Shown piece after piece: positions 35,154 through 46,440 of a stretch of 64,000 nt of DNA. Source of the stretch: Apostichopus japonicus. Lineage: Eukaryota; Echinodermata; Holothuroidea; Aspidochirotida; Stichopodidae. A model generated the notes under the pieces. That model had not been told where the DNA came from. It saw nothing but the letters and a program-made list of their open reading frames with translations, and made no database searches. The stretch is taken from contig NC_092568.1 of the NCBI RefSeq assembly GCF_037975245.1, positions 20,553,001 through 20,617,000 of the forward strand, written 5' to 3'. The position numbers and the translations under genes are program-made. Within the stretch, counting starts at the first letter, position 1; every line of letters begins with the position of its first letter.

Positions 35154-37910
35154 AGTCAAATACTTTAAATTCAACATAAGCCTAGATCATCTTTCCATTA
35201 TCAATATCAAGACTGCTTTCCCATTGTTTAACTTTAGTGTGACACTTTTGAACTGTCATTAAACTGTTCCTTTCACTTAACATGCCTTGTAAATATTAAT
35301 GGCTATATTATAGTCTTCTAACACATTTTGAAGACTATAGCAGTAAAAGTAATCAGTAAAAAAATCTTGCAGGGTCTACATCCTTGCATCAAATGCAATT
35401 CCATTCTCCTAGTGAAAGATATTTTATTACAATTCAAAGTAGTCCTTAGCCTCATATCAGCCCAAAGTGCCTGCATGACATATAAACTACATGCTGGAGC
35501 CTGGTGGTATTCTGTTTGCTTCCTGGTTCCTCCAGTGCCTTTCCCAGAGGATGGTGCTACTTTTTTTCTTACAAATTAAGAGTGCTTAAATACAAAATGG
35601 TGAGTTATTATATAAGATTGGTAGTGACCAGAAGCCATTCTGGCAATTTTCTTATCCCACCATACTTTTGGTGACTATTATCAAGTTACCACCCCCAGTT
35701 TAAAAGTAGTCTGCATAGGCCCCAAATTATAGCACTTTATAATTGCTAGACATTTTCAAAAAGTATTTTCCTGGAGGTCGTTATTCTCCAAATTGTTCTC
35801 GGACATTTTCTTAATGAACACCCAAGACGAAAGAATTTCTCAGTGGGGTAAATTTCTTCGAAGGCGGTAATAAAAACAATTTAAGAATTATGACCAAAGG
35901 TGACCATATTTAAATTTCTGGCATAATTCGCGGAAATACTGCATACCTTTAAAATTAGCACTGCTACATGCTGGTCGATACGCAGACCGACTTTACAACA
36001 ACAAAAAATTCTTACAAAGGAAATCCCGGCCTGAACTTTAATCTAAGTTAGAGGGTGTTGGGATTCAGGCATTAGCCAAATATGCTACAAATAAAAATAG
36101 TATATACAAATATTGTACTGCAACTATATACCAACTGCTATTGAAAACATCGGTTGATACTTGATAGGTCCACGGCATATGCCCTTCCCGTACCGACTGT
36201 AGTGTTATCCAGGGCATGATCAATTCGGTATCTTATTTCTACTCTGCAGTAATTGACTAAGCAACTGAGAACGAGTAACATGATAATTAAACAACTGATG
36301 GGATAAATATGTACTTACCTATCAACTCTATCGATACTGCTCATTCCGTGTTTTTGGTAGCACGATATCTGTATTATTGCGTTTATTCTCGTATTAATTG
36401 GAAAAAAAATTATTAGGCTGGAATGGCGATCCGTAACAAGTGTTATGAGGCGGTTTACTGCTACGAGTGTGACGACGCCTTGTGAGCTCGGTATAACTGG
36501 TATCTCGATTTCTCGCCCTTGCTCAAGTAAATGAGTCAAATATTCCGTTGATTATAAGATTACCTCTCTCGTCTCTAAATTAAAGTCCAATTAGCGTTGT
36601 TAAGTTACTTCAAGATACTGATAAGAAACCATGTTTACTTAAATAGCCGGTACGTCCGCAAACAACGATCACTAGCTAAGAGCGATTGTTTCGACTAACT
36701 TTTCCCTACTGACATGCCTCTGAAATAACAACTCTTGGGCTCACTCATGTTCGGGCATCTGGTCACTCATTGGTTCAATGTTACCTAATTCATCAAATCT
36801 GTCATTGAAAGGACCAACCAAGAGTGAGAAAGAAACGTCACGTGCTGTTTATCTTTTTATTGTTTTTTTTCTGAATTGACTAGACGTCTGAAATAGCGGG
36901 TCAAGCAATTTCTTATGTTTTTCTTTTTAAGGGATTGTGGGAACCAAGGGAATGTCAAAAGTGCAACGAGGTTAATGACCTTACATCTTGTAGATAGACA
37001 GAATGTGGTATATGCACAAAGGCACCGACATTTCCAATCTACGTGTGTCTAGTAACGACTCCAGAACTGATGTAAAAATATTTATATTTCGAAATTTCAG
37101 TTGTATTACAGACTAGGCAATCACTACTTGTTTTGGATTGCTGTTATGGGAAAATGCTCGTGGCTTTCAATATTTATTTTTTACATTGTTTTATTTTGTT
37201 GGTAATTTTCCTTTTTGTACTTCTCGAGTGTTTTCGGGATTTTCCCTACCTCTAGTGTAGTGAATGCGAGAAGGCATATTTTGATGGGAGATTAGTACCG
37301 TGACCTAGCGGTGTCAAACCTATTCTACTTGTAAAATGCGATACCAATAGGACTGCATGGACTATTTTCTTTACATTTGTGTAATGAACCGTAGGCGGTT
37401 GCAGTGATATTACGGTAAATCGTTACCGCCATAAGGGCGACAGAAATTTTTTGTTTCTTTCTTTCGATTGCGACAGCTTTTCTCCATAAAACCCACCTGG
37501 TCAGAGTGTATTTAGGTTAAGAAACGTTGGAATCTAATTCGGAAGTTTGTTTTCTGAAATTCATGAGGAAACTATGAATGGGACTTTAACATATGGCATT
37601 TCATCGGCGGTGGGGTGTAACTCGTACGACAATGTACATGTAGAGCGCTCCTTTTTACCACAACGGTTTATGTTGACAAGTTTGGAACAACAGTCAACAA
37701 CTTCCATTGCCTTTTAATAAACATGCAGCTGTAGTAACATATAGTCTGTGCTATGTAGCGCATTTTACCTCTATTAACTTTATAGTAGACTTTTCTTGTG
37801 ACTTTATCATATTATTGTAATCAAATATAAAAGGGCCGTTTTCTTTTAAAACGAAATATTTCAATCAACTCATGTTTTTCATTTTTCGATTTAAAACAAA
37901 CTTACCATAC
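35154..37910. other. Right interior of the 17.5 kb element, non-coding
   Basis: AT-rich, with no supported gene or tandem structure seen before the right array. Confidence 0.4.
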
Positions 37911-37919
37911 ATTGTTAGT

Positions 37920-39230
37920 AAACTATAAACCAAGCCAGAGTCAATCCGACGTTAAAATGATGTGTTACAAAGACGTCCACTTAACGTCGTTTGGTATATC
38001 GAAGAGACGGCCAAACGTCGGACCAACGAATAATGGACGGTTTCATCGACGTCAAATCAACGTCGACATTAAATGTTGGAAAAACGTCCAATGAACGTCG
38101 TTTGAACGGTATACCGAAGAGTCGGCCAAACGTCGGACCAACGAATATTGGACGGTTTCATCGACGTCGATTCGATGTCGACATTAAATGTTGGAAAGAC
38201 GTCAAATGAACGTCGTTTGAAAGGTATACCAAAGAGTCGGCCAAAGGTCGGACCAACGAATTGTGGACGGTTTCATCGACGTCGATTCGACGTCGACATT
38301 AAATGTTGGAAAGACGTGAAATGAACGTCGTTTGAACGGTATAACGTAGAGTCGGCCAAACGTCGGACCGACGATTATTGGACGGTTTTATCGACGTCGT
38401 TTCGACGTCGACATTGAATGTTGGGAAGACGTCCAGTTAACGTCGTTTCAACGTATACCGAAGAGTCGACCAAACGTCGGACCTACGATTATTGGACGGT
38501 TTCATCGACGTCGAATCGACGTCGACATTAATTGTTGGAAAAACGTCCAATGTACGTCGTTTTAACTGTATACCGAAGAGTCGGCCAAACGTCGGACCAA
38601 CGATTAATGGACGGTTTCATCGACGTCAAATCAACGTCGACATTAAATGTTGGCAAAACTTCCAATGAACGTCGTTTGAACGGTATACCGAAGAGTCGGC
38701 CAAACGTCGGACCAACGAATATTGGACGGTTTCATCGACGTCGATTCGACGTCGACATTAAATGTTGGAAAGACGTCAAATGAACGTCGTTTGAAAGGTA
38801 TACCAAAGAGTCGGCAAAAGGTCGGACCAACGAATTTTGGACGGTTTCATCGACGTCGATTCGACGTCGACATTAAATGTTGGAAAGACGTGCAGTGAAC
38901 GTCGTTTGAACGGTATAACGTAGAGTCGGCCAAACGTCGGACCGACGATTATTGGACGGTTTTATCGACGTCGTTTCGACGTCGACATTGAATGTTGGGA
39001 AGACGTCCAGTTAACGTCGTTTCAACGTATACCGAAGAGTCGGCCAAACGTCGGATCAACGAATATTGGACGGTTTCATCGACGTCGAATTGACGTCGAC
39101 ATTAATTGTTGGAAAGACGTCCAATGAACGTCGTTTGAACGGTATACCGAAGAGTCGGCCAAACGTCGGACCAACGAATATTGGACGTCTGAATCGACGT
39201 CGAATCGACGTTGCCCCACTTTGCAAACGG
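37920..39230 (+). repeat. Right subterminal array, 115-bp units, ~11 copies
   Basis: The landmark 'ggacggtttcatcgacgtc' recurs with the ttt at 38041, 38156, 38271, 38386 and 38500, so the period is about 115 bp. Each unit contains TCGACGTCGATTCGACGTCGA-type paired palindromes plus GACGT motifs. The variant 'ataacgtagag' recurs at 38341 and 38915, giving a five-unit higher-order period of about 574 bp. Open frames here are by-products of the repeat. Confidence 0.93.
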
Positions 39231-39264
39231 AAACGTGGGAGACGTCGGTCCGACCATTTCACGC

Positions 39265-39307
39265 GACCCAAACCCAACGTCGATCCGACGTCAAAATGTT
39301 TACTGGG
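39265..39307 (-). repeat. Right terminal inverted repeat of the 17.5 kb element
   Basis: Inverted partner of 21808-21850, differing at two positions. It ends with TTTACTGGG at 39307, 114 bp from the stop codon of the neighbouring transporter gene. Confidence 0.85.
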
Positions 39308-39420
39308 ATATAGACTACTTATGGAAGTTCTAAAAAGGAAAACTCGGAATTTAATGAAAAGAGCAAATACTACTGACATTAAAGGATGTTGGTATAACAT
39401 AAACTGTGTAAAAGATTACT

Positions 39421-40494
39421 TTACAACTCGTCTACTTGCCGTGAAGACAATCCGATACACGACAGTAGAATACAAAAAGACCCTATCGCTGAAAACCAGT
39501 GCGGGATTATCTTAATAATCAATATCTGCAGGACAAACGTGAAAACTATTTCTGAAGTCAAAATGATTATAACCACGACAGCTCGTTCCATTTTGATTGC
39601 CAAGAACAAAGTTATCTGGCTAAAACATGAGAAAACCCCAGGTGTCAATGATACCGCCCAATAATATGATGGAGTGGGTGCACGCCATAGTTTCATTACA
39701 GTACAAATTGTAGCATTGATTAAAATCGTTAGTAAAGAATTAAAAAATAATATACACAGAATATGTATACCCATATCTTGGAGCTTTCTACCGGCTGTGA
39801 TGGCAAATCCAAAGCAGCAAGCCGCTCCTATTGCAAACAATACGCCGATTAAATCTATCCCGTCGTTTTGACTCGATTCTGGAAAGATGAATGAAGGCCG
39901 TGCGATTAATACAACTCCTGCGATGCACAATATGCCAAAGATAATATCGAGTAACCGTAGCGACTGCTTCAATAGTATCCAACCAAAAATACCACCAAAA
40001 ATGGGCATACAATTTAAAATGGCGACTGCGTCCCCAACGGGTATTTTACTGATTGATAATGTGATCAACGTTACACCAGTAGCGTAAACTCCAGCAGAGA
40101 CTACAAGATAAAAATACTGCTTTTTGCTGTACAGTACTTTAACTCTTGTGGCAATTATGCAAATCAAAGAAATTATCATGGTGACGTTTGGATATATAGC
40201 TAAAAGAAGATGTGGATTAACTCGTTGTGTTGAAAGTTCGATCGATACATCCGCACAGGAATACAAAACGGACGACAATAGTGCCACCAAAATTCCTCGA
40301 GATGGAATGAATATTTTCAACAAGGATGAATGTCCTTTATTTTGAGCAGAAATGTCTTCGTTACCAGGGAGCTCCTTATCATCAGCAATGTCGTCATCGT
40401 CTTCGATGGGTCGGCTGGGACCTTCAGCTGTGTTCGTTCCATCTTCCACAATTGGTGTAGGAGCCAGCTCCAATTCTACAGCTGGATTATCCAT
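39421..40494 (-). CDS. EamA/SLC35G-like membrane transporter
   Basis: A 357-codon intronless frame with a hydrophilic acidic N-terminus of about 60 residues, then about ten hydrophobic segments in two EamA halves, the drug/metabolite transporter fold. Motifs such as PVGDAVAILNCMPIFGGIF in the first half and RAVVVIIILTSEIVFTFVL in the second fit SLC35G1-type proteins. Length is close to that family (about 365). Substrate is unknown; SLC35G1 proteins act in internal or plasma membranes. The stop at 39421-39423 lies 114 bp from the transposon end, so the 3' UTR may run into transposon DNA. It could be an old retrocopy, since it has no intron. Confidence 0.82.
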   Translation of the reverse strand: MDNPAVELELAPTPIVEDGTNTAEGPSRPIEDDDDIADDKELPGNEDISAQNKGHSSLLKIFIPSRGILVALLSSVLYSCADVSIELSTQRVNPHLLLAIYPNVTMIISLICIIATRVKVLYSKKQYFYLVVSAGVYATGVTLITLSISKIPVGDAVAILNCMPIFGGIFGWILLKQSLRLLDIIFGILCIAGVVLIARPSFIFPESSQNDGIDLIGVLFAIGAACCFGFAITAGRKLQDMGIHILCILFFNSLLTILINATICTVMKLWRAPTPSYYWAVSLTPGVFSCFSQITLFLAIKMERAVVVIIILTSEIVFTFVLQILIIKIIPHWFSAIGSFCILLSCIGLSSRQVDEL

Positions 40495-41700
40495 GATTCT
40501 TAATATCTATTGGCTGTCCGTTTGTCATCAAACGAAAACGCTATATATTGTTAGTAAACAGTAATGCATCTGACCACGTACGAGAGATGATGTTCACAGT
40601 ATGTAGTTTACATGCAAGTTAGGTATACTATTCATATATGCACTGGATACGTTTTGATATGTAGCCCTACTGTGGAAATTCCATGCCATCATAAAAACTT
40701 GCTGTTGCCACACATAATTGTGTTGCCGTGTATAGTAATACCAAAGTGTGTACACAAATTGTGCCGGTACGCGCCGAGTCGGCGGTTCAGTGATTTCAAT
40801 CACCATCCGGCATGCATGTGTATAGCCTTCACTCAACTGGCAAGGCGCCCAATCCTACGTAAAGACAAAATCCATCGACCAAAATATAAGATCACGCCCT
40901 TTGACCTTCCTACATGGAACAGCTGTGTCATTATTCCTCATGGTAGTGGTAACGCTTCTAAAATATAAGTCTTTTTATGATGTTATTGCTGCCAGTTGGA
41001 TACCTGGTCAGATGTGGGTCGGTGTAATTTGTTTACTAATAATAATAATATGTGCGATAGTTGTACAACGACACTCGACATCATGTCATCAATGTTGCAA
41101 GAAGTTTTACAAAATTGTGATGAAATATATTTAGTTTATGTAGCTTTACTGTATAGAAGAGTTAAAACAGAAGAGAAAAAGATGGTATTGTGGGTACATA
41201 CTATCTTGCAAAAAGGACAGATCTCGGCTAATACCACAAACTGGTAGAAGACATTTCGTTTGGATGGAGGGCGGAATGTGTCAGGGACCGTTTAGTCCAT
41301 CCATAATGAAGGCCGTATCTTTCGATATGATCCTTCAAAATTGACTTTTGATAATGAAAGCCTTCAACTTAAATGTATAGGTGTATGCACATATATTGGT
41401 ATGTCGTTGAAATTTCCATTTCAAAATCTAATACGTTAGCTCAGCGCTTGTATTCAGCCTGTTTGCAATTTCTTTACAGACATTTCTTGCTCGGAGCCCC
41501 TGTATAATCTGCTGCGTACATATATCCTTGGGTAATCCTAAATAAACAGGATTATATTTTCTCAGAAGCAAGACTGGCAGTTGCTTATAGCTTACACGTG
41601 ATTAGAAATATATTAACTTTTTAGCCTGCTAATCATGATGTGATCTTACGGAGGGTAATGATTGGTCACACGAAAGAAGTCGCTCGGCGACAAGAGTTTA
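40495..41700. other. Upstream region of SLC35G-like gene
   Basis: Presumed promoter side of the minus-strand transporter. No TATA box or repeat is convincing. Short open frames at 40612-41247 have no family resemblance. Confidence 0.4.
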
Positions 41701-41794
41701 TTTTTTATTAACTCAATTGACCTCGCCACGTCGCGCCTAGTGTGCAAGTAATAACATTATCCCAACTTTTCTGTTTTCACGACGCGTCGCGTCT

Positions 41795-41967
41795 ATGGCA
41801 AGCCACATGTGCGTTAATTCGATAAACCCAGTTTTTTGCCGTTAAACTCTGTTTTTCGATCGATAAACCGAGTTTATCGACTGGATAACCGTGTTTATCG
41901 ATAAAAAAAATAGAGTTTACGGCCATAAACTCGGTTTATCGAATTATTGCACATATGGCTTGCCATA
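41795..41967. mobile_element. 173-bp palindromic MITE with 7-bp duplication
   Basis: The arms ATGGCAAGCC...TTCGATAAAC and GTTTATCGAA...GGCTTGCCAT are inverted, with more TTTATCGA motifs between. Both flanks carry CGCGTCT (41788-41794 and 41968-41974). Non-coding. Confidence 0.82.
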
Positions 41968-41974
41968 CGCGTCT

Positions 41975-42519
41975 CGTCATGCCAAGTGTGAAAGGGCCTT
42001 TACACGGTACTTTTGGTTGTACCATATGTACCCGCTTAAATTTCTTTTATGATTTTTCAAATTGATATCAAACGCAATATAATAAAGGTCTATTAAAAAT
42101 ATGATAAAAATACCAAAAATTCTACTAAAACTTCCTGGCAGTAAATTGATTAGTATATAATAACGTTTGTGAAAAGCTTGTTCACTGCATAAACTGCGTA
42201 TTACCTTTTTGCCCAGACTAAATGTATTCCACTTGTGTTACCAAATGGCGAATTCAATGTCTGAGCACGTACTTGATAATACTATATAAAAAAAAAGTAG
42301 GCCAAAACGCTACGATAGGAAACTTCAGCGAAACTTTGGTAGCAAACAATGCTCATTTATTGTCGAAATAGAAAATTGTGCATACACAAGATGATTCCAA
42401 CTAATTATCAGTGAATCAATTTAGTGATTTAAACAAAGAGTGTCTGGTGAAAAAAAAAGCATGCATCAAGTACAGCTACAAGGTGGTCTGCTGATGCAGT
42501 TAAATATCAGTAATGATGT
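41975..42519. other. Intergenic, nothing recognised
   Basis: AT-rich; no gene or repeat supported. Confidence 0.4.
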
Positions 42520-42885
42520 CAGTGGCGTAGGAAGGTACTTTTGAGTGGGGGGCTGAAGACTGATGGCCGGCCTGGGGGAGGGGTCTAAGGGGAGGGGGTG
42601 CCCCCTCCCCTTTGGATTTTTTTTGCATTTCCAGGTGGCCTCAGATGCAATTTGGTGCAATATAGCACACTTCAACCCACCCACTCCATTTTGTATATAA
42701 TTTTGCATTTTCACCTGGCCTTAGATGCAATTTGGTGCTCCAAATGAGATTTTTTTCTCATTTGGAAATGAAAAAGGGGTTTTCTGACTTGCGAAGCGGG
42801 GGGGGGGGGCGGAATGATACTTCCGCCCCTCCATATTTTTCACTGGGGGGCTGGCGCCCCCAGCCCCCCGGTTCCTACGCCCTTG
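42520..42885. mobile_element. 366-bp hAT-like MITE with 8-bp duplication
   Basis: Starts CAGTGGCGTAGGAA and ends with the inverted form TTCCTACGCCCTTG. Perfect target duplication AATGATGT at 42512-42519 and 42886-42893. The 8-bp duplication and CA..TG ends fit the hAT superfamily. Interior is G/C-tract rich and non-coding. Confidence 0.85.
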
Positions 42886-43059
42886 AATGATGTATCAAGA
42901 CAAACTGAGTGAGCAAACTGTATAGGCTGAGCTGGATGCTTGATCATTCACTTTGTTTACTAAGTTCGTGTGTTTGGGCCTGTGGTCAGTTCTACGAGAC
43001 TTTGAGATGCGTAATTTCACGAGCTAAACTGTATATTTCCATATACTCCAAGGCTCACT

Positions 43060-44337
43060 CAGGGACGTAGCTAAGGCCTGATGATTGGGGGGGTGTAGTG
43101 TCTGAAATTCCAACTGGATGGTTTTGGAGCAAGAAAATTCCGACTGCTGCCTTGTACCCATCCCCCCACCCCACCCCACCCCCCCCCGTACTACTCGTCA
43201 ACATTAACATGTCGAACGCGCGCGTAGCGCGCGTAGCGCGCGGAAATTTTTTTCGATACATTTGTACACAGGCCCTCACTTCACAAACATATTAATCACT
43301 CTGGCTAAGCAAGTTAGCAACTGAGTAAAGTTATCTGCTTCTAGGCTACATAGACTACTAACTACAAAAGCTATGTTAATGTAACAAAGGGGAAATTGTT
43401 TTGCAACAAATTATATTCGACGACATAGTGAATTACCAAAAAATACAGTGCTTTTTACTAGCACGCTTAATATTGTTTTCTTGGGGAGGGGGGGGGGCTA
43501 TTTATCACTCACATGAAAAACTTTCAATTGTGCACTTCATACCAACTGAGCATTCAGAATGAAGTGAACAATTAAACATTTTGCAGAAAAATGTTGAGTT
43601 GACGAGATATGATAAGTTGTCAATTAAACATTTTGCAGAAAAATGTCCAATTGACGAGATAGGCTATAATAAGTAATTGTCAATTAAACATTTTCAGAAA
43701 TTTTTCAATTGCTCAGTTAAAGCAACTGAGCAATCCAACATTTTTCTGATTTTGATAAGATTTTATCTTGTTATCTAAACAATTTACTGAAAAATGTCAA
43801 CTTATGGGGCAAAGTTTTTCTTATTGATGGCACTTTTAAGCTTCCGTAGATTAACATTGCGCGTTTTAATCGTATACCATACAATGTATATCCTGAACTT
43901 ACTTGAAGCTAGCGCACAGGGTCAACCCAGCCAATAGCAAAATTAATACATGAATTAACCGAATTGAAGCTGGCAAACTTTGTACAGTAGTTCTATTAGA
44001 ATTTTTTTTTTTTTTAGAGTATTCAAAATCATACGAAGTTTTGTATGGTGGAGTATAAGGATCGCGAGATACAATTTCTCAATGTGACAAGGAAAACGTG
44101 GTAAATATCACTGATCAAAGGTCAATTTTGACCAAAAATTTTAGGTCAATCAAAAATTACAAGAATATGTGAAAATGAGAGTGCGACAGTCGGAAAATTA
44201 GAGTGCGACAGTTGGAAAATTTAGAGTGCGACAGTCGGAAATTCCGACTGTGGCACTGAAATTTTCCAACTATCGTCAGTTTTACCAAGATTGGGGGGGT
44301 GAGACACCCCCACACCCCCCCTCTAGCGACGTCCCTG
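43060..44337. mobile_element. 1.28 kb non-autonomous hAT-like element with 8-bp duplication
   Basis: Starts CAGGGACGTAGCTA and ends with inverted TAGCGACGTCCCTG. Perfect target duplication GGCTCACT at 43052-43059 and 44338-44345. Interior carries a GCGCGC-rich patch near 43215-43243, three 'cattttgcagaaaaatg'-like copies near 43576-43700 and three 'gagtgcgacagt' copies at 44180-44236. No transposase. Confidence 0.88.
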
Positions 44338-44345
44338 GGCTCACT

Positions 44346-45395
44346 CGATCATCTAAGCCAGGGGTTCCCTAACTGGGGTGCATGAACGCCCAGGTGGTGC
44401 GTGAGTCCATCCCAGGGGGTTCGTGAGACGTTTCTGAAAGTCAAAACTAGTACAGACTTTTGGTTCTAACTAAAATCTGATATATCATATAATTTAGTAA
44501 TGTACAAAAGTCGTACCTATATCGACAATCTCTTTTCGTGTTCCATACGCATATGTTGCCATAGTATACCGTACCGTGCATGTGATTGAAAAACGGGAGC
44601 ATCCGTCTTATCGTGTGTGATGGGTGATCGATGCGTGATATTATTCGTGATCTGATCTTTAAGTTTCCAAATAAATATTTGTTCATCTCTTGTTCTTTTT
44701 ATTACAATATTCATCATAGGGAAAGTTATACCAGACCTTTTGGAAAAATAAACCAAGTCAGAAACATGAACACACAAACCAAATGAACATCACCAAACTG
44801 ATACACCTTCAGCCCTGGTTTCCATACATTGGGATTGTATAGGTTGTTTGACATATGAAAGGAGAAGGCCCTTGCTGTTCCAGAACGGAGTATACAAGCC
44901 ACTCGAAGAATCCATGTACTGCATACATCAAACATTTTATTAATCCATGATATTGTGTCTCATTTACATTGTAAGGAAACAACTATAACAAAGGGTCTTT
45001 TTTTTTTCTTGACTTTTCTTGCCAAATCAATTAATGAATGATCTTTCACGATTTATGAAAGAAACACGGCTTATTCATTGGCTGGCAAAATGTCTTCAAG
45101 GATGGTCCAGACATGTTAAGTTGAATAAGGGGTTATCGGAGATATCGGAAATAAAAGTTGTTGTGCCTCGGGAGGGGGGGGGGTAGGGGTGTCCATTATT
45201 TCCTATATTATTTACTATATATACTGATAAAATTAAGTCAAAATCACAGATTTCTGATACAAAATGTGCCAATGTTACTGCTGTATCATGCACAATTTCT
45301 AAGAGCTTTGTTGAAACTGACCAATTAAATTATCAGTGTACTGTAAATGACATAGTTCCAACATGTGACAGCAAGAATTTATTGCTTAACCCCCC
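44346..45395. other. Intergenic, mostly unrecognised
   Basis: Open frames on the minus strand (44447-44935) show no family resemblance. A G10 tract lies near 45174. Possibly old repeat sequence. Confidence 0.35.
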
Positions 45396-45439
45396 CCCCC
45401 CTTCCCCCCCCAAAAAAAAATCAAAGGAAATATGTTTTG

Positions 45440-46165
45440 AGAATAAAAAACATAAAACATGATGGTCTCGTTAGACTCGTTCTATCAAAATCGCAACGTA
45501 TTATTATGGGATCTGAGGTGGCTAGAAACCTCCAAAACTGAGTACTACATCGGAGTATATATATCGATGACAGTTTGACCTTTTCTTGTCATGTTTCAAA
45601 GGTATTATATTGCAAACAAAAAAGAAGAAGGGAAAAAAAGAAAGACAGAATAATGAAGTTCTTAAATACACATCAGTTACATTTAATTTTAGGTTACAAT
45701 ATACTTTTAGAAAAAAAAGTTAAATTCTGTTACAAGAATTTACAAGAGTTTACAAGAATTGCTAAAAAGATTTACAGTGATCAGAATCACCCTTAGTTTG
45801 TATACTGTATACTAAAAAGTCTCCTGCACAAATCGCACAGAAACCTAAGAAATCCCCACATCTTGCCAAAATACAGAACAAAAGTTTTACAGAATATCTT
45901 TTATATACTAAGTGCTCTGATGGAATGTATAAAGCAGCACTTTATACATTCCATCCGAGCACTTAAGAGTGTTTGTTGTGGTCTGTTGTTTGTTATATCG
46001 TTTTATGTATGAACTTTTGTATGTGTAGATTGTAGATTTTATATGATATCCTATTTTCCCCCTTTTATATTATAGTTGTTCTTCTTATTGACGTATTATA
46101 TGACTCCTCTTTATCAATTTTATATGTATAATGGAAGGAATTAAATAAATAATAAAAAATAATAA
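45440..46165 (+). mobile_element. LINE 3'-end remnant, plus strand
   Basis: The frame from about 45505 reads a broken reverse-transcriptase C-terminal region including the family-typical YIDDSLTFSCHVSKV. It ends in an AATAAATAATAA-type tail near 46145-46170, as for non-LTR elements. Stops and a simple-sequence insertion (45615-45650) show it is dead. Confidence 0.65.
45910..45964. repeat. Near-perfect 25-bp hairpin
   Basis: Arms 45910-45934 and 45940-45964 pair over 25 bp with one mismatch around a 5-nt loop (CAGCA). It lies in the 3' part of the LINE remnant. Confidence 0.85.
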
Positions 46166-46169
46166 TAAT

Positions 46170-46440
46170 ATTAACTAGTCTTATATAGCTTTACGGGTGC
46201 TAAAGGTTGCAAAAACTAAAAGATTTGAGAGGTAAGAATTTTTTTAAGACAGCGCCTGAACTATAGAATCCAAAGTTCACCTTTAAGTTCAACCGGGACG
46301 GAGTTCCATAAACGCGGTGAAGCATTCAAAAAGCTACGGTCATCGAACGATCTTGTACGTGACATTGGAACATGAAGTTGAAATTGATAATGCGAACGTA
46401 TATTGTTCTATATTTTAACTTGCTGATTTAAGAGAAAATT
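46170..46440 (-). mobile_element. LINE 3'-end remnant, minus strand
   Basis: The minus strand encodes RSFDDRSFLNASPRLWNSVP, a typical end of non-LTR reverse transcriptases, followed by a stop. It lies tail-to-tail with the plus-strand LINE remnant just left of it. Confidence 0.65.

Larger units (their letters stand above)
21808..39307. mobile_element. 17.5 kb DNA transposon with subterminal palindrome arrays
   Basis: The left end starts CCCAGTAAACATTTTGACGT (21808) and the right end is its inverted copy finishing at 39307. The first 43 nt match at 41 positions. Just inside each end lies a long tandem array rich in GACGTC palindromes, and the TIR itself contains the same motif. Inside are an intact DDE-type transposase frame (28288-30357) and a spliced DUF4806-like gene (30501-35153), both plus strand. 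No matching target duplication is seen: left flank ends GAGAGC, right flank starts ATATAG. Interpreted as one EnSpm/CMC-like element; recombination between two related copies could also give this structure. Confidence 0.72.

Noticed and set aside
37912-39515. Several 60-149 codon open frames in the right array
   Set aside because: They are in-register readings of the 115-bp repeat, not genes.
43200-43245. GCGCGC-rich patch as a CpG island promoter
   Set aside because: Only about 40 bp long and inside a non-autonomous transposon.
44447-44935. Three overlapping minus-strand open frames
   Set aside because: Different frames, no coherent protein, probably old repeat sequence.
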